Made by a program: the position numbers and the translations under genes. Below, piece after piece: positions 29,784 to 37,295 of a DNA stretch of 64,000 nucleotides. The stretch's first letter is position 1. Each line of letters begins with the position of its first letter. This stretch comes from UBA6623 sp965226435 (GTDB lineage: Bacteria > Acidobacteriota > Terriglobia > Bryobacterales > UBA6623): NCBI GenBank assembly GCA_965226435.1, contig CBDDCY010000009.1, positions 248,001 through 312,000 of the forward strand, written 5' to 3'. The notes beneath the pieces were generated by a model. That model did no database searches and was not told the DNA's origin. It saw nothing but the letters and a program-made list of their open reading frames with translations.

Positions 29784-30989
29784 GTGATTCAAAGCCCACA
29801 AGAAACCGTCCCGGCGTCGCTGAGCACGCCGGAGCCGGCGGCGGTTCGAGCCGCGGCATTCACAGCTTTTTTACTGGGAGCGGAGCTGACGCTGCCGGGG
29901 ATTGTGTTCACGTTGTGGTCAGCGCAATCGGACATGGATGTCGGCTTGGCGGGTCAAAGCATGCCGGCCTTCGGCGCGGGAGTCGTTATCGCCTCTTTCG
30001 TCTTGCGACGGGTGTTGCGGAAAGCGGATCTGGTCGGCTTCGCGGTCGTCATGTCGGGACTGTGCTCTTCGCTGAGCTTGGCCGCCTTGTCGAACACCTA
30101 TTCTCCCGCAGGGGTGTTGCCGCCGGTCGTGGGAATGGGGATTGGCGTCGGCCTACTGGTGGGCACACAGCCGCCTTTGCTCCTGAGCGTTATCGCCCGA
30201 ACGGAAACAGCCGCGGGGCTGTTGGGGTTTGCGTGGGCTTGGGGCGCCCTGGCGATCAGCCTGTTCGTGTGGATCTTCTTCAGAGTCCTCACACTTTCGT
30301 CGATGATGCTCTGGTTGGCCGCTTGGTTTGCATCGGCGGCTTTGCTGTCGTGGCTGATGCAGCCGCCGCGCCGGGTTACGCCTGACGTTGTGGCGAGCGG
30401 GTGGAAAATCCTCATTACTCCGAGTGGCTTGCTGTTGACGCTGGTGGTCGGGCTTTTCGGCGGAGCCCATGGAACGCAGGCCGGGTTTTTGCCGATCTAT
30501 GTGGGCGGCAAACTGGGCTCGGGATTGCATCTGGGCATCGCGGTCGGGATCGTCTATTGGTTGACGATTGTCACCTCCTTATTGGCCGGTCGGCGGTTCG
30601 CCGGACTCGAAGAGCGTCCGAGCCGGATGCTCGGGGCGGTCGGCGGGTGCGGCATCGGCTGCGCCTTCTTGCTGCGCGCGACGGAGCCATCGGGGATCGT
30701 CGCGGGAACAGTGGTCTTTGGCGCCGGCATGGGGGTGCTGCTTTCGCTGCTGTCGCGGTGGATCGGTCGACAACTCGGCTCACTGCAAAGTTCGGCGTCG
30801 ACCTTTCTGCTCGCGGTTTTTATCACGGGAGGCGTTGCGGCATGCTGGGCGGCATCTCGGCCGGTGGCGGTGATCGGCATCGAATCCTTCGTGTGGACGG
30901 CGGGGGCTTCGGTGGTGCTGGGTGCGGCGGTTTTGGTGGTCTTGTTGGTCGAAACACGGTTCGTTGAGGCCCAACCGGCGGCGGGGTGA
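29784..30989 (+). CDS. MFS-type permease, substrate unknown
   Basis: A 401-residue inner-membrane protein with about 12 hydrophobic segments in two halves of six, separated by a basic central loop (QPPRRVTPDVVASGWK, near 200), the plan of a major-facilitator permease. No diagnostic substrate motif is visible. GTG 29784 is the start because it sits 6 nt after a promoter -10 box. The antiporter downstream on the same strand (167 bp) may be transcribed separately. Confidence 0.7.
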   Translation: MIQSPQETVPASLSTPEPAAVRAAAFTAFLLGAELTLPGIVFTLWSAQSDMDVGLAGQSMPAFGAGVVIASFVLRRVLRKADLVGFAVVMSGLCSSLSLAALSNTYSPAGVLPPVVGMGIGVGLLVGTQPPLLLSVIARTETAAGLLGFAWAWGALAISLFVWIFFRVLTLSSMMLWLAAWFASAALLSWLMQPPRRVTPDVVASGWKILITPSGLLLTLVVGLFGGAHGTQAGFLPIYVGGKLGSGLHLGIAVGIVYWLTIVTSLLAGRRFAGLEERPSRMLGAVGGCGIGCAFLLRATEPSGIVAGTVVFGAGMGVLLSLLSRWIGRQLGSLQSSASTFLLAVFITGGVAACWAASRPVAVIGIESFVWTAGASVVLGAAVLVVLLVETRFVEAQPAAG

Positions 30990-31155
30990 TGTTCGCCGAG
31001 GGGCGGGCCGGATGAGGAGACAAGGCGGTGGGTCTCAAGGGGCGCGGCACTACGCGCTTGGGGCTGTTGCTAGGATTGAGAAATCGGTCGCCGCTTGGAT
31101 TGTCGCCGCTCGTTGGCCGTGACCTTTCAAGGCCGTTTGTCGCCTCTGATTCACT

Positions 31156-32358
31156 ATGAATGAACTTACGTCCCTCGGCGTTATCTTGCTCCTGGCGTTG
31201 CTGGCCGGGCACTTGGTGAAGTTTCTTCGGGTACCCGAGGTGACCGGCTACATCCTGGCCGGCGTGGCGCTGGGACCGTCGGTATTGGGGTGGGTGAGTT
31301 CGGAAAACCTGGCGGCACTCCAGGTTCTTAGCGAAGTGGCCTTGGGGTTGATCCTATTTTCGATTGGGTCGGTGTTTGAGTTTTCACGGTTCGCGACGGT
31401 CGGCAGGCAGATCGTCCTGATCACCTTGGCGGAGTCGTTGCTGGCCGCGCTCCTGGTCACCGCCTGCATGTTGGCCGCCGGGCAACCGTGGCAGGTGGCC
31501 GGGTTGCTGGGCGCGGTGGCGATGGCAACCGCGCCGGCCTCGACGCTGATGGTAATTCGCGAGTGCAACAGCGACGGCCCGCTGAGCAACACCTTGCTGG
31601 GCATCATCGCGGTGAACAACATTCTCTGTCTGGCCATTTTCATCTTGGTTGCCTCGGTCATCGATTTTTCGGCCAGTCTGTCGATCGGCGCGCCGTTCTG
31701 GGATACTCTCTACCGGTCTCTGTTCCCGCTGATTTGGCAATTGCTTGGATCGGTGGCACTGGGATATCTGGTCGGCTTGCTATTGGCGGGATGGGTCAAG
31801 CAGGTGACCGAGCACGGGGAAGTACAAATCCTGCTGGCCGGCTGCGTGTTGCTGTGCGTAGGCTCGGCGTCGTTGCTGGATTTATCGGCTCTGATCGCCA
31901 GCATCTCGGTGGGCGCGACGATGGTGAATCTCTCCGCGAGCAGCCATCGCCTGTTTGCGACGCTGACCCGTACCGATCCGCCCTTTTATGCCATTTTCTT
32001 CGTCATCGCCGGCGCGGATCTCGATATCCGACTGATCGGGTCGATCGGCGTACTGGGTTTCTTGTACCTGGTGGCGCGAGCCGGCGGCAAGTTCTTCGGG
32101 GCGATGTGGGGAGCGCGGCGGCTCAATTTCGATCCGGTCGTGCAGCGGTATTTGGGGTTCGGCTTGATGGCCCAAGCCGGACTGGCGGTCGGCATCGCGC
32201 TGGCGGTCGACCGCCGTTTCCCGCTCTATGCGGAGGTCGTTACAACGGTGATTCTGGCGTCGGTCGTGGTCTATGAAATGTTCGGGCCCATTAGCACGAA
32301 GTTCGCGATCGTACGCAGCGGAGAGTCACGGGCGCACGAGGATACGCCCACCTACTGA
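31156..32358 (+). CDS. CPA2-type cation:proton antiporter (Kef/Nap-like)
   Basis: A 400-residue polytopic membrane protein exchanging Na+ or K+ for H+. The first spans and VTGYILAGVALGPSVLG are typical of CPA2, and the helices around LFSIGSVFEFSRF and AGADLDIRLIG carry ion-site residues. It lacks the cytoplasmic TrkA-N/RCK domain of KefB/C, so it is a short form. The last codons are altered: IS630 has inserted into the original TAG stop, so the gene now reads TAC TGA with TGA provided by the IS end, adding one Tyr. The protein is otherwise complete. Confidence 0.85.
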   Translation: MNELTSLGVILLLALLAGHLVKFLRVPEVTGYILAGVALGPSVLGWVSSENLAALQVLSEVALGLILFSIGSVFEFSRFATVGRQIVLITLAESLLAALLVTACMLAAGQPWQVAGLLGAVAMATAPASTLMVIRECNSDGPLSNTLLGIIAVNNILCLAIFILVASVIDFSASLSIGAPFWDTLYRSLFPLIWQLLGSVALGYLVGLLLAGWVKQVTEHGEVQILLAGCVLLCVGSASLLDLSALIASISVGATMVNLSASSHRLFATLTRTDPPFYAIFFVIAGADLDIRLIGSIGVLGFLYLVARAGGKFFGAMWGARRLNFDPVVQRYLGFGLMAQAGLAVGIALAVDRRFPLYAEVVTTVILASVVVYEMFGPISTKFAIVRSGESRAHEDTPTY

Positions 32359-33447
32359 GTCTCGCATAATATACTGTCAATCGAGACAAAGAGAAGACTG
32401 TTTCCAGAAAGCGGTAATCAAGCGCGGTTTGCGGCGCATTCGCCGCAGCGCTTTGCGGGCGCGCTCGTCGAGTTCCCAGTAGTCCTTCGGGCAGACGTTG
32501 GGCAACTCGTGCTGCTTCCAGTACGCCCAAATGTATTCCACCGGGTTCAACTCCGGCGCATAGGGCGGCAAGTACTCCGTTGCGATGTGATCCTCGGAGA
32601 GCTGGATGAACTCCCGCACCAGGCGGCTGCGGTGCGTCGGCAGCCGGTCCCAGACGATCAGCAGTGGGCCGTCGATGTGGCGCACCAAAGCCTTCAGGAA
32701 GTCGATGACCTCCAACTCGCCGATCGCGCCGGGATAGAGCCGGAAGTAAAAGTTGCGCAACGTCAGCCCGGCCGACACCGACAGCTTGTCCCAGTTGAAG
32801 TTGAACTCCAACACCGGTGTCTCGCCGCGCGGCGCCCAGGTGCGGCAACGATGCGGCTTCTGACTCAATCCGCTTTCGTCGATGAAGACGATCGTACGTT
32901 CTTCTTTGCGGGCTTTTTTTTAATGGCCGGCCAAGTCTTGCGCTGCCAGCCGCGGATGGCCTCTTCGTTGCGCTCCCGCGCTTTGCCGACGGGCCGTTGC
33001 GGGCTCCAACCGAGCGCCCGCGGGATCTTCCAGACATGGCCCTCGTGATAGCGCACGCCGAACTCGTCTCCGATCAGACGAGCGACCCGCGGACAGCTCC
33101 ACAGCGGCGTCGGGAAGCCGTGCGCCTCGGGGCCTTCCAGCAGCAACGCCTCGAGGCGTTCGAGCTGCGCGGCGTCCAACAGCGGCTTACGGCCGGCGCG
33201 GCCGGCCTGGCGCAACCCGGCTTCGCCGTCACGCCGGTATCGTCGCAGCCACTCGCTGACGCTTTGCCGCGCGACCTTCAATCGCCTCGCTGTCTCGGAC
33301 TGACTACAGCCTTGCTCGACCAACCGGATCGCTTTGAAACGGCGCTTCTCCAGGGCCTCGAAATCCCGCCGTACGCCTTTTGTATTTCCCATACATACAA
33401 AGACGTACGTACCCCAAAAAGGTGTCACTTTATTTTGCGAGACTCAA
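32355..33447 (-). mobile_element. IS630-family element with TA target duplication
   Basis: A 1093 bp element bounded by inverted repeats of about 24 bp (20 matches), both carrying TGAGTCTCGCA one base inside each end. TA dinucleotides at 32353-32354 and 33448-33449 are the expected IS630 target duplication. It contains the single two-frame transposase gene 32377-33392. Confidence 0.9.
32377..33392 (-). CDS. IS630-family transposase, probable -1 frameshift
   Basis: Two overlapping frames on the minus strand. From ATG 33392 the first frame encodes about 175 residues with an HTH region (GCSQSETARRLKVARQSVSEWL). It ends shortly after a run of eight A (plus-strand T 32914-32921). A -1 slip there, as in many IS630 elements, enters the second frame, whose first residues carry the catalytic Asp (TIVFIDESG). 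The second Asp is in LLIVWDRLPTHRS and the Glu in NPVEYIWAYWK. The shifted protein therefore contains the complete DDE triad, whereas the unshifted one has none. The frameshift is inferred, not proven. Confidence 0.88.
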
Positions 33448-33458
33448 TAGGTATCGTA

Positions 33459-33480
33459 GGACAAACACTCGTGTTTGTCC
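33459..33480. repeat. Perfect palindrome beside IS630
   Basis: GGACAAACAC-TC-GTGTTTGTCC, with a 10 bp stem and 2-nt centre, sits 11 bp outside the IS end. It shares the CACTCGTG core with the palindrome at 17740-17759. Confidence 0.45.
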
Positions 33481-33582
33481 CGATCCAAAGTTGAGACACG
33501 CTCCCAGCTTGTCTCGCCCCGCCCGAAAGGGCCGGTTCCCGACCGGCGCGAGTGTCCGTCACGACCGATCAGGGCGTCTTGC

Positions 33583-34632
33583 TCAGTCGAGCAGCCCCTC
33601 ACTCAGCAACAGCTCGGCGTTGAGGACCGCCGCTCCGGCGGCTCCTCGAATGGTGTTGTGCGCGAGGACGACGAACTTGTAGTCCAGCACCGGGCACTCG
33701 CGAACACGGCCGACGCAGACGGCCATGCCGCCTTCGATCAATGCATCTTTTCTCGGCTGCGGTCGGTTGTCGGCGGCCATCACATGCACGGGCTGCTTGG
33801 GCGCCGTGGGCAAGTCCTTCTGCTGCGGCACGCCGCGGAACGACGCGAAGGCTTCCTTCAACTCCTCGATCGACGGGCTCTGATCGAGCGAAACCGACAG
33901 CGCCACGGTATGGCCGTCGACGACGCCGACGCGATTGCAGTGGGCACTGACGGCGGCCGCTAAGTTGACGACCCCCTCGCCGCTGAAATCGCCCAGGATC
34001 TTCTGCGTCTCGCTCTCCATCTTCGACTCCTCGCCGCCGATGTAGGGGACAACGTTGCCGACGATGTCCATCGAGGGCATGCCGGGGTAACCCGCCCCGG
34101 AAATCGCCTGCATCGTGGCGGCGAGAATCTTCGTGATCCCGAAGGGCTTAAGCGGCGCCAGACCCATGGTCATCGCGATGGTCGCGCAGTTGGGATTCGA
34201 GACAATCGCGCCCGACCAGCCGCGATTCTTGCGCTGGATTGGAATCAGCCCGAGATGATCGGCGTTGATTTCGGGGATCAGCAGCGGCACGTCGACGTCC
34301 ATGCGGTGATTGCGCGAGTTCGAGACAATCACGCAACCCGCCCCGGCGAAAGCCTGCTCGATCGGACCGGCGACGCCGGCGTCCATGGCGGAAAACATCA
34401 ACTTGGGCGAGTCGCCGGGCGTCGAGGCCTGAACGATTTGGTCCGCGACCGAAGCGGGAATCTCCCCGTCGAGCGTCCAATTGGCGGCTTCGCGGTAGGG
34501 TTTGCCCGCGCTGCGCTCGCTGGCACCGAGCCACGTCAGCTCGAACCAGGGGTGTCCCTGCAATTGATTGATGAACTGTTGGCCGACCATTCCGGTCGCG
34601 CCGAGTACGCCGACTTCAATCTTGTTTTCCAT
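33583..34632 (-). CDS. asd: Aspartate-semialdehyde dehydrogenase
   Basis: A 349-residue NADP-dependent enzyme reducing aspartyl-4-phosphate to the semialdehyde for Lys, Met and Thr synthesis and cell-wall diaminopimelate. GVLGATGMVGQQFI (about 8-21) is the cofactor loop, the catalytic Cys is in SNPNCATIA near residue 149, and VDGHTVAL near 240 holds the active His region. Its layout is closer to the archaeal/fungal-type Asd than to the E. coli form. A GGAAGG ribosome site precedes ATG 34632. It lies downstream of the M20 peptidase, which could be a DapE/ArgE-type partner in the same pathway. Confidence 0.95.
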   Translation of the reverse strand: MENKIEVGVLGATGMVGQQFINQLQGHPWFELTWLGASERSAGKPYREAANWTLDGEIPASVADQIVQASTPGDSPKLMFSAMDAGVAGPIEQAFAGAGCVIVSNSRNHRMDVDVPLLIPEINADHLGLIPIQRKNRGWSGAIVSNPNCATIAMTMGLAPLKPFGITKILAATMQAISGAGYPGMPSMDIVGNVVPYIGGEESKMESETQKILGDFSGEGVVNLAAAVSAHCNRVGVVDGHTVALSVSLDQSPSIEELKEAFASFRGVPQQKDLPTAPKQPVHVMAADNRPQPRKDALIEGGMAVCVGRVRECPVLDYKFVVLAHNTIRGAAGAAVLNAELLLSEGLLD

Positions 34633-34679
34633 GGCACAAAACCTTCCTTCGATTCGGGGAGACGGGAACGGAGTCGTCC

Positions 34680-35687
34680 CTACGTCGTCGTTTGCAGCTG
34701 TTTGAACAGCTTGCGGTAGAGGTCAACCGCTTCGAGCAGTTGTTTTTTCGGGACCCGCTCTTCGAGAGTGTGGGCGACATGTATCGTACCGGGCCCGATC
34801 AGCAGGGGCTGACCCCAGTTGGTCAGCTTGGGAATGTCGGTCGCGTACTTGACGATCGAGGTTTCAAAACCCGGTAGGGATTTCAAAAGGATCGCCGGGC
34901 ATTCGGAACCGATGACGGCGCGAACGCGATCATCGAAAGCGGAAAGAGCGAGTTGCTTGAGCTCTTCGAGATCGGAGACGACGCGAATCACGATCGACGC
35001 CGCGGCGCGGTCGGGAATGACGTTGCCGGCCTCGCCGCCCGAGATCGTACCGATATTCAGCGTGCTCGCCCCGAGAACTTCATCGACCGGCCACTCGATC
35101 TTTCGCAGCGATTCGAGATTGTCGAGCAGCTTTTCGATGGCCGAGTCGCCCAACTCGACATAGGCTGAGTGCGCCGCCTTGCCTTCCGCTTCAAGCTCGA
35201 TACGCAGTGCGCCCTTGGTGCCCAGCCCCAGCTGATTTTCCGTCGGCTCGCCGTTGATTAAATAGCGAACGGCGGGCGGATTTCGATTGGCCGTCTCGGC
35301 GCCGATCCCGTCGACTTCCTCGCCGACAACGAAAAGCACGCCGAGGTCTCGTTCGCCTTCGGCCAGCAAGGCTTCAACGGCCTTGAGCATCGAGGCGGCG
35401 ATGCCGTGTGTATCGGAGGCGCCGCGACCCCAAATATTCTCGTCGTCTTCACTCGACGCGATAAACGGCGGAACCGTATCCATGTGCGTCGAGAAGACGA
35501 TCTCGGGCGTACCCCAGGTCGCGTAGACATTGTCGCGGCCTTCGGCGACGGGCATCTTTTCGATGTGGCCGTCGTACTTTTCGGCCAGCGGACGCACGTA
35601 ATCGTAGAGATAGTCGCCTATCGGGCCTTCGTTGGGCGTGACCGAATCGATATCGATCAGCGCCCGCGTGAGTTCGAAGACATGCAT
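34680..35687 (-). CDS. M20-family metallopeptidase (ArgE/DapE-like)
   Basis: A 335-residue co-catalytic zinc hydrolase. VFSTHMDTVPPF (near 65) provides the first His/Asp pair, GRGASDTHG the bridging Asp (near 87), and FVVGEEVDGIGAE the Glu-Glu pair (near 120). A lid domain with VELGDSAIEKLLDNL follows, and the C-terminal GPGTIHVAHTLEERV contains the last His. Start MHVFELTRALIDIDSV at 35687. Family members deacylate N-acetylornithine, N-succinyl-diaminopimelate or related amides; adjacency to asd favours amino-acid biosynthesis, but specificity is not visible. Confidence 0.85.
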   Translation of the reverse strand: MHVFELTRALIDIDSVTPNEGPIGDYLYDYVRPLAEKYDGHIEKMPVAEGRDNVYATWGTPEIVFSTHMDTVPPFIASSEDDENIWGRGASDTHGIAASMLKAVEALLAEGERDLGVLFVVGEEVDGIGAETANRNPPAVRYLINGEPTENQLGLGTKGALRIELEAEGKAAHSAYVELGDSAIEKLLDNLESLRKIEWPVDEVLGASTLNIGTISGGEAGNVIPDRAAASIVIRVVSDLEELKQLALSAFDDRVRAVIGSECPAILLKSLPGFETSIVKYATDIPKLTNWGQPLLIGPGTIHVAHTLEERVPKKQLLEAVDLYRKLFKQLQTTT

Positions 35688-35765
35688 GGGGTGAGTCGCG
35701 GACCGCGCTTGTCCGCGAGCATCCTTGAGAATATCGGATGGCGGAACGGGGGTCAAATTCTCCGC

Positions 35766-37211
35766 TTACGCCAAGATCGGCTTCACCACCTTACCGGCAA
35801 CGTCGGTGAGGCGGAAGTCGCGGCCGAGGTAACGGTAGGTCAGTTTTTCGTGGTCGAAACCGAGGCAATGCAACATCGTCGCTTGTAGGTCGTGGACGTG
35901 AACGGGGTCTTCGGCGACGTGCAGGCATAGGTCGTCGGTTTTCCCGTGAACATGACCGCCTTTGATGCCGCCGCCAGCCATCCACATGCTGAAGGCGTGC
36001 GGATGATGATCGCGGCCGGCATTGGCGGCTTCCTCGGGCTTGCGGATTTCGACCATCGGCGTGCGGCCGAATTCACCGCCCCACACAACCAACGTTTCGT
36101 CGAGCAGGCCGCGTTGCTTGAGGTCTTTGATCAGCGCCGCCGTCGGTTGGTCGATTTCCTCGACGCGTTTGGGAAGGTTACGTTTCAGGTAGGTGTGGTC
36201 GTCCCAACTGGCGTCCATCATGAGAACGAAGCGAACGCCGCGCTCGACCATGCGGCGGGCGAGCAGGCAGTTCGTTGCATATTGGCGGCGGTGTTCGTTG
36301 CCCGAGTGGATGCCGTACATCGCCAGCGTATCTTCGGACTCGTCGGAGAAATCCATCAAATCGGGGCCTTCGGTTTGCATCCGGAAGGCCAGCTCGTACG
36401 AGGCAATGCGGGAGGCGATTTCATGGTCTCCGGTTTTCTCGTAGCGCTCGGTGTTGAGGTCGTTGATCAAGTCGAGAGTTTCGCGTTGATCGTTGCGCGT
36501 AACGCCGGGCGGATTCGAGAGGTAGAGAATCGGGTCGCCCTGGTTACGAAAGACGGTGCCCTGATAGGGAGAGGGCAGAAAACCGCTCGAAAAGTTCGTG
36601 GTCCCGCCGCTGGTTCCTTTGCCCGATGAAAGCACGACGAAGCCCGGCAGGTTGCGGGACTCACTGCCCAGCCCGTAGATCGTCCACGCCCCCATGGTCG
36701 GGCGTCCGAATTGGATGCTGCCGGTGAACAGCAGCAACTGTCCGGGGTGGTGGTTGAAGGCATCGGTGTGCATCGAGCGGACGAGTGTGATGTCGTCGGC
36801 GACCGAACCGAGATGGGGCAGCAGCTCGGAAAGTTCCATTCCCGATTCGCCGTGGCGCTGAAAGCCGAAGGGGCTCGCCATGACTTTGGCGGTGGGTTTG
36901 ATGAAGGCCAACTTGAGGTCTTTAGTGAGAGACTCGGGGAGTGACTGGCCGTCGTATTCCTCGAGACCGGGCTTGGGGTCGAAGAGTTCATATTGGCTGG
37001 GGCCGCCTTCCATGAACATGTAGATAACGCTCTTGGCCTTGGCCGGGAAATGCGGCTGCCGCGGGACGAGCGGGCCGGCGGCGGAGTCTCCGGACGCCGT
37101 CAGGCCTTCCGAGGCCAGCAGGTCGGCGAGAGCCAGGGTGCCGATGCCGTTGGCGCTGTTTCGGAGAAAATCACGCCGAGACTGGATTTGGTTGAATTGG
37201 AGGCGGGTCAT
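35766..37211 (-). CDS. DUF1501 protein, Tat-exported
   Basis: A 481-residue protein of the DUF1501 (sulfatase/alkaline-phosphatase-fold) family. The N-terminus has SRRDFLRNSANGIG, a twin-arginine leader. The body contains FMEGGPSQYELFDPKPG near 67, TDAFNHHPGQLLLFTGS near 150 and a C-terminal DHHPHAFSMWMAGGGIKGG motif that may bind metal. It lies 84 bp downstream of the DUF1549/DUF1553 gene on the same strand, the standard pairing. A palindromic repeat sits in that gap. Molecular function is unknown. Confidence 0.9.
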   Translation of the reverse strand: MTRLQFNQIQSRRDFLRNSANGIGTLALADLLASEGLTASGDSAAGPLVPRQPHFPAKAKSVIYMFMEGGPSQYELFDPKPGLEEYDGQSLPESLTKDLKLAFIKPTAKVMASPFGFQRHGESGMELSELLPHLGSVADDITLVRSMHTDAFNHHPGQLLLFTGSIQFGRPTMGAWTIYGLGSESRNLPGFVVLSSGKGTSGGTTNFSSGFLPSPYQGTVFRNQGDPILYLSNPPGVTRNDQRETLDLINDLNTERYEKTGDHEIASRIASYELAFRMQTEGPDLMDFSDESEDTLAMYGIHSGNEHRRQYATNCLLARRMVERGVRFVLMMDASWDDHTYLKRNLPKRVEEIDQPTAALIKDLKQRGLLDETLVVWGGEFGRTPMVEIRKPEEAANAGRDHHPHAFSMWMAGGGIKGGHVHGKTDDLCLHVAEDPVHVHDLQATMLHCLGFDHEKLTYRYLGRDFRLTDVAGKVVKPILA

Positions 37212-37240
37212 AATGGGTGCTCTCTCGGTGCGCGTGGATG

Positions 37241-37262
37241 GCCAGGCCTGGAGACCTGCCCC
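37241..37262. repeat. GGGCAGGCC-type palindrome between paired genes
   Basis: This copy (GCCAGGCCTGGAGACCTGCC, then CC) matches 256-278 and inverted 17831-17852. It lies between the DUF1553 and DUF1501 genes. Confidence 0.6.
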
Positions 37263-37295
37263 ACTTCGCGGCCGGCGCGAATTCTTCCTCCTGCT

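Noticed and set aside
32291..33037. Third open frame through IS630
   Set aside because: Arg/Ser-rich, out of phase with both transposase frames; the two real frames carry the HTH and DDE residues.
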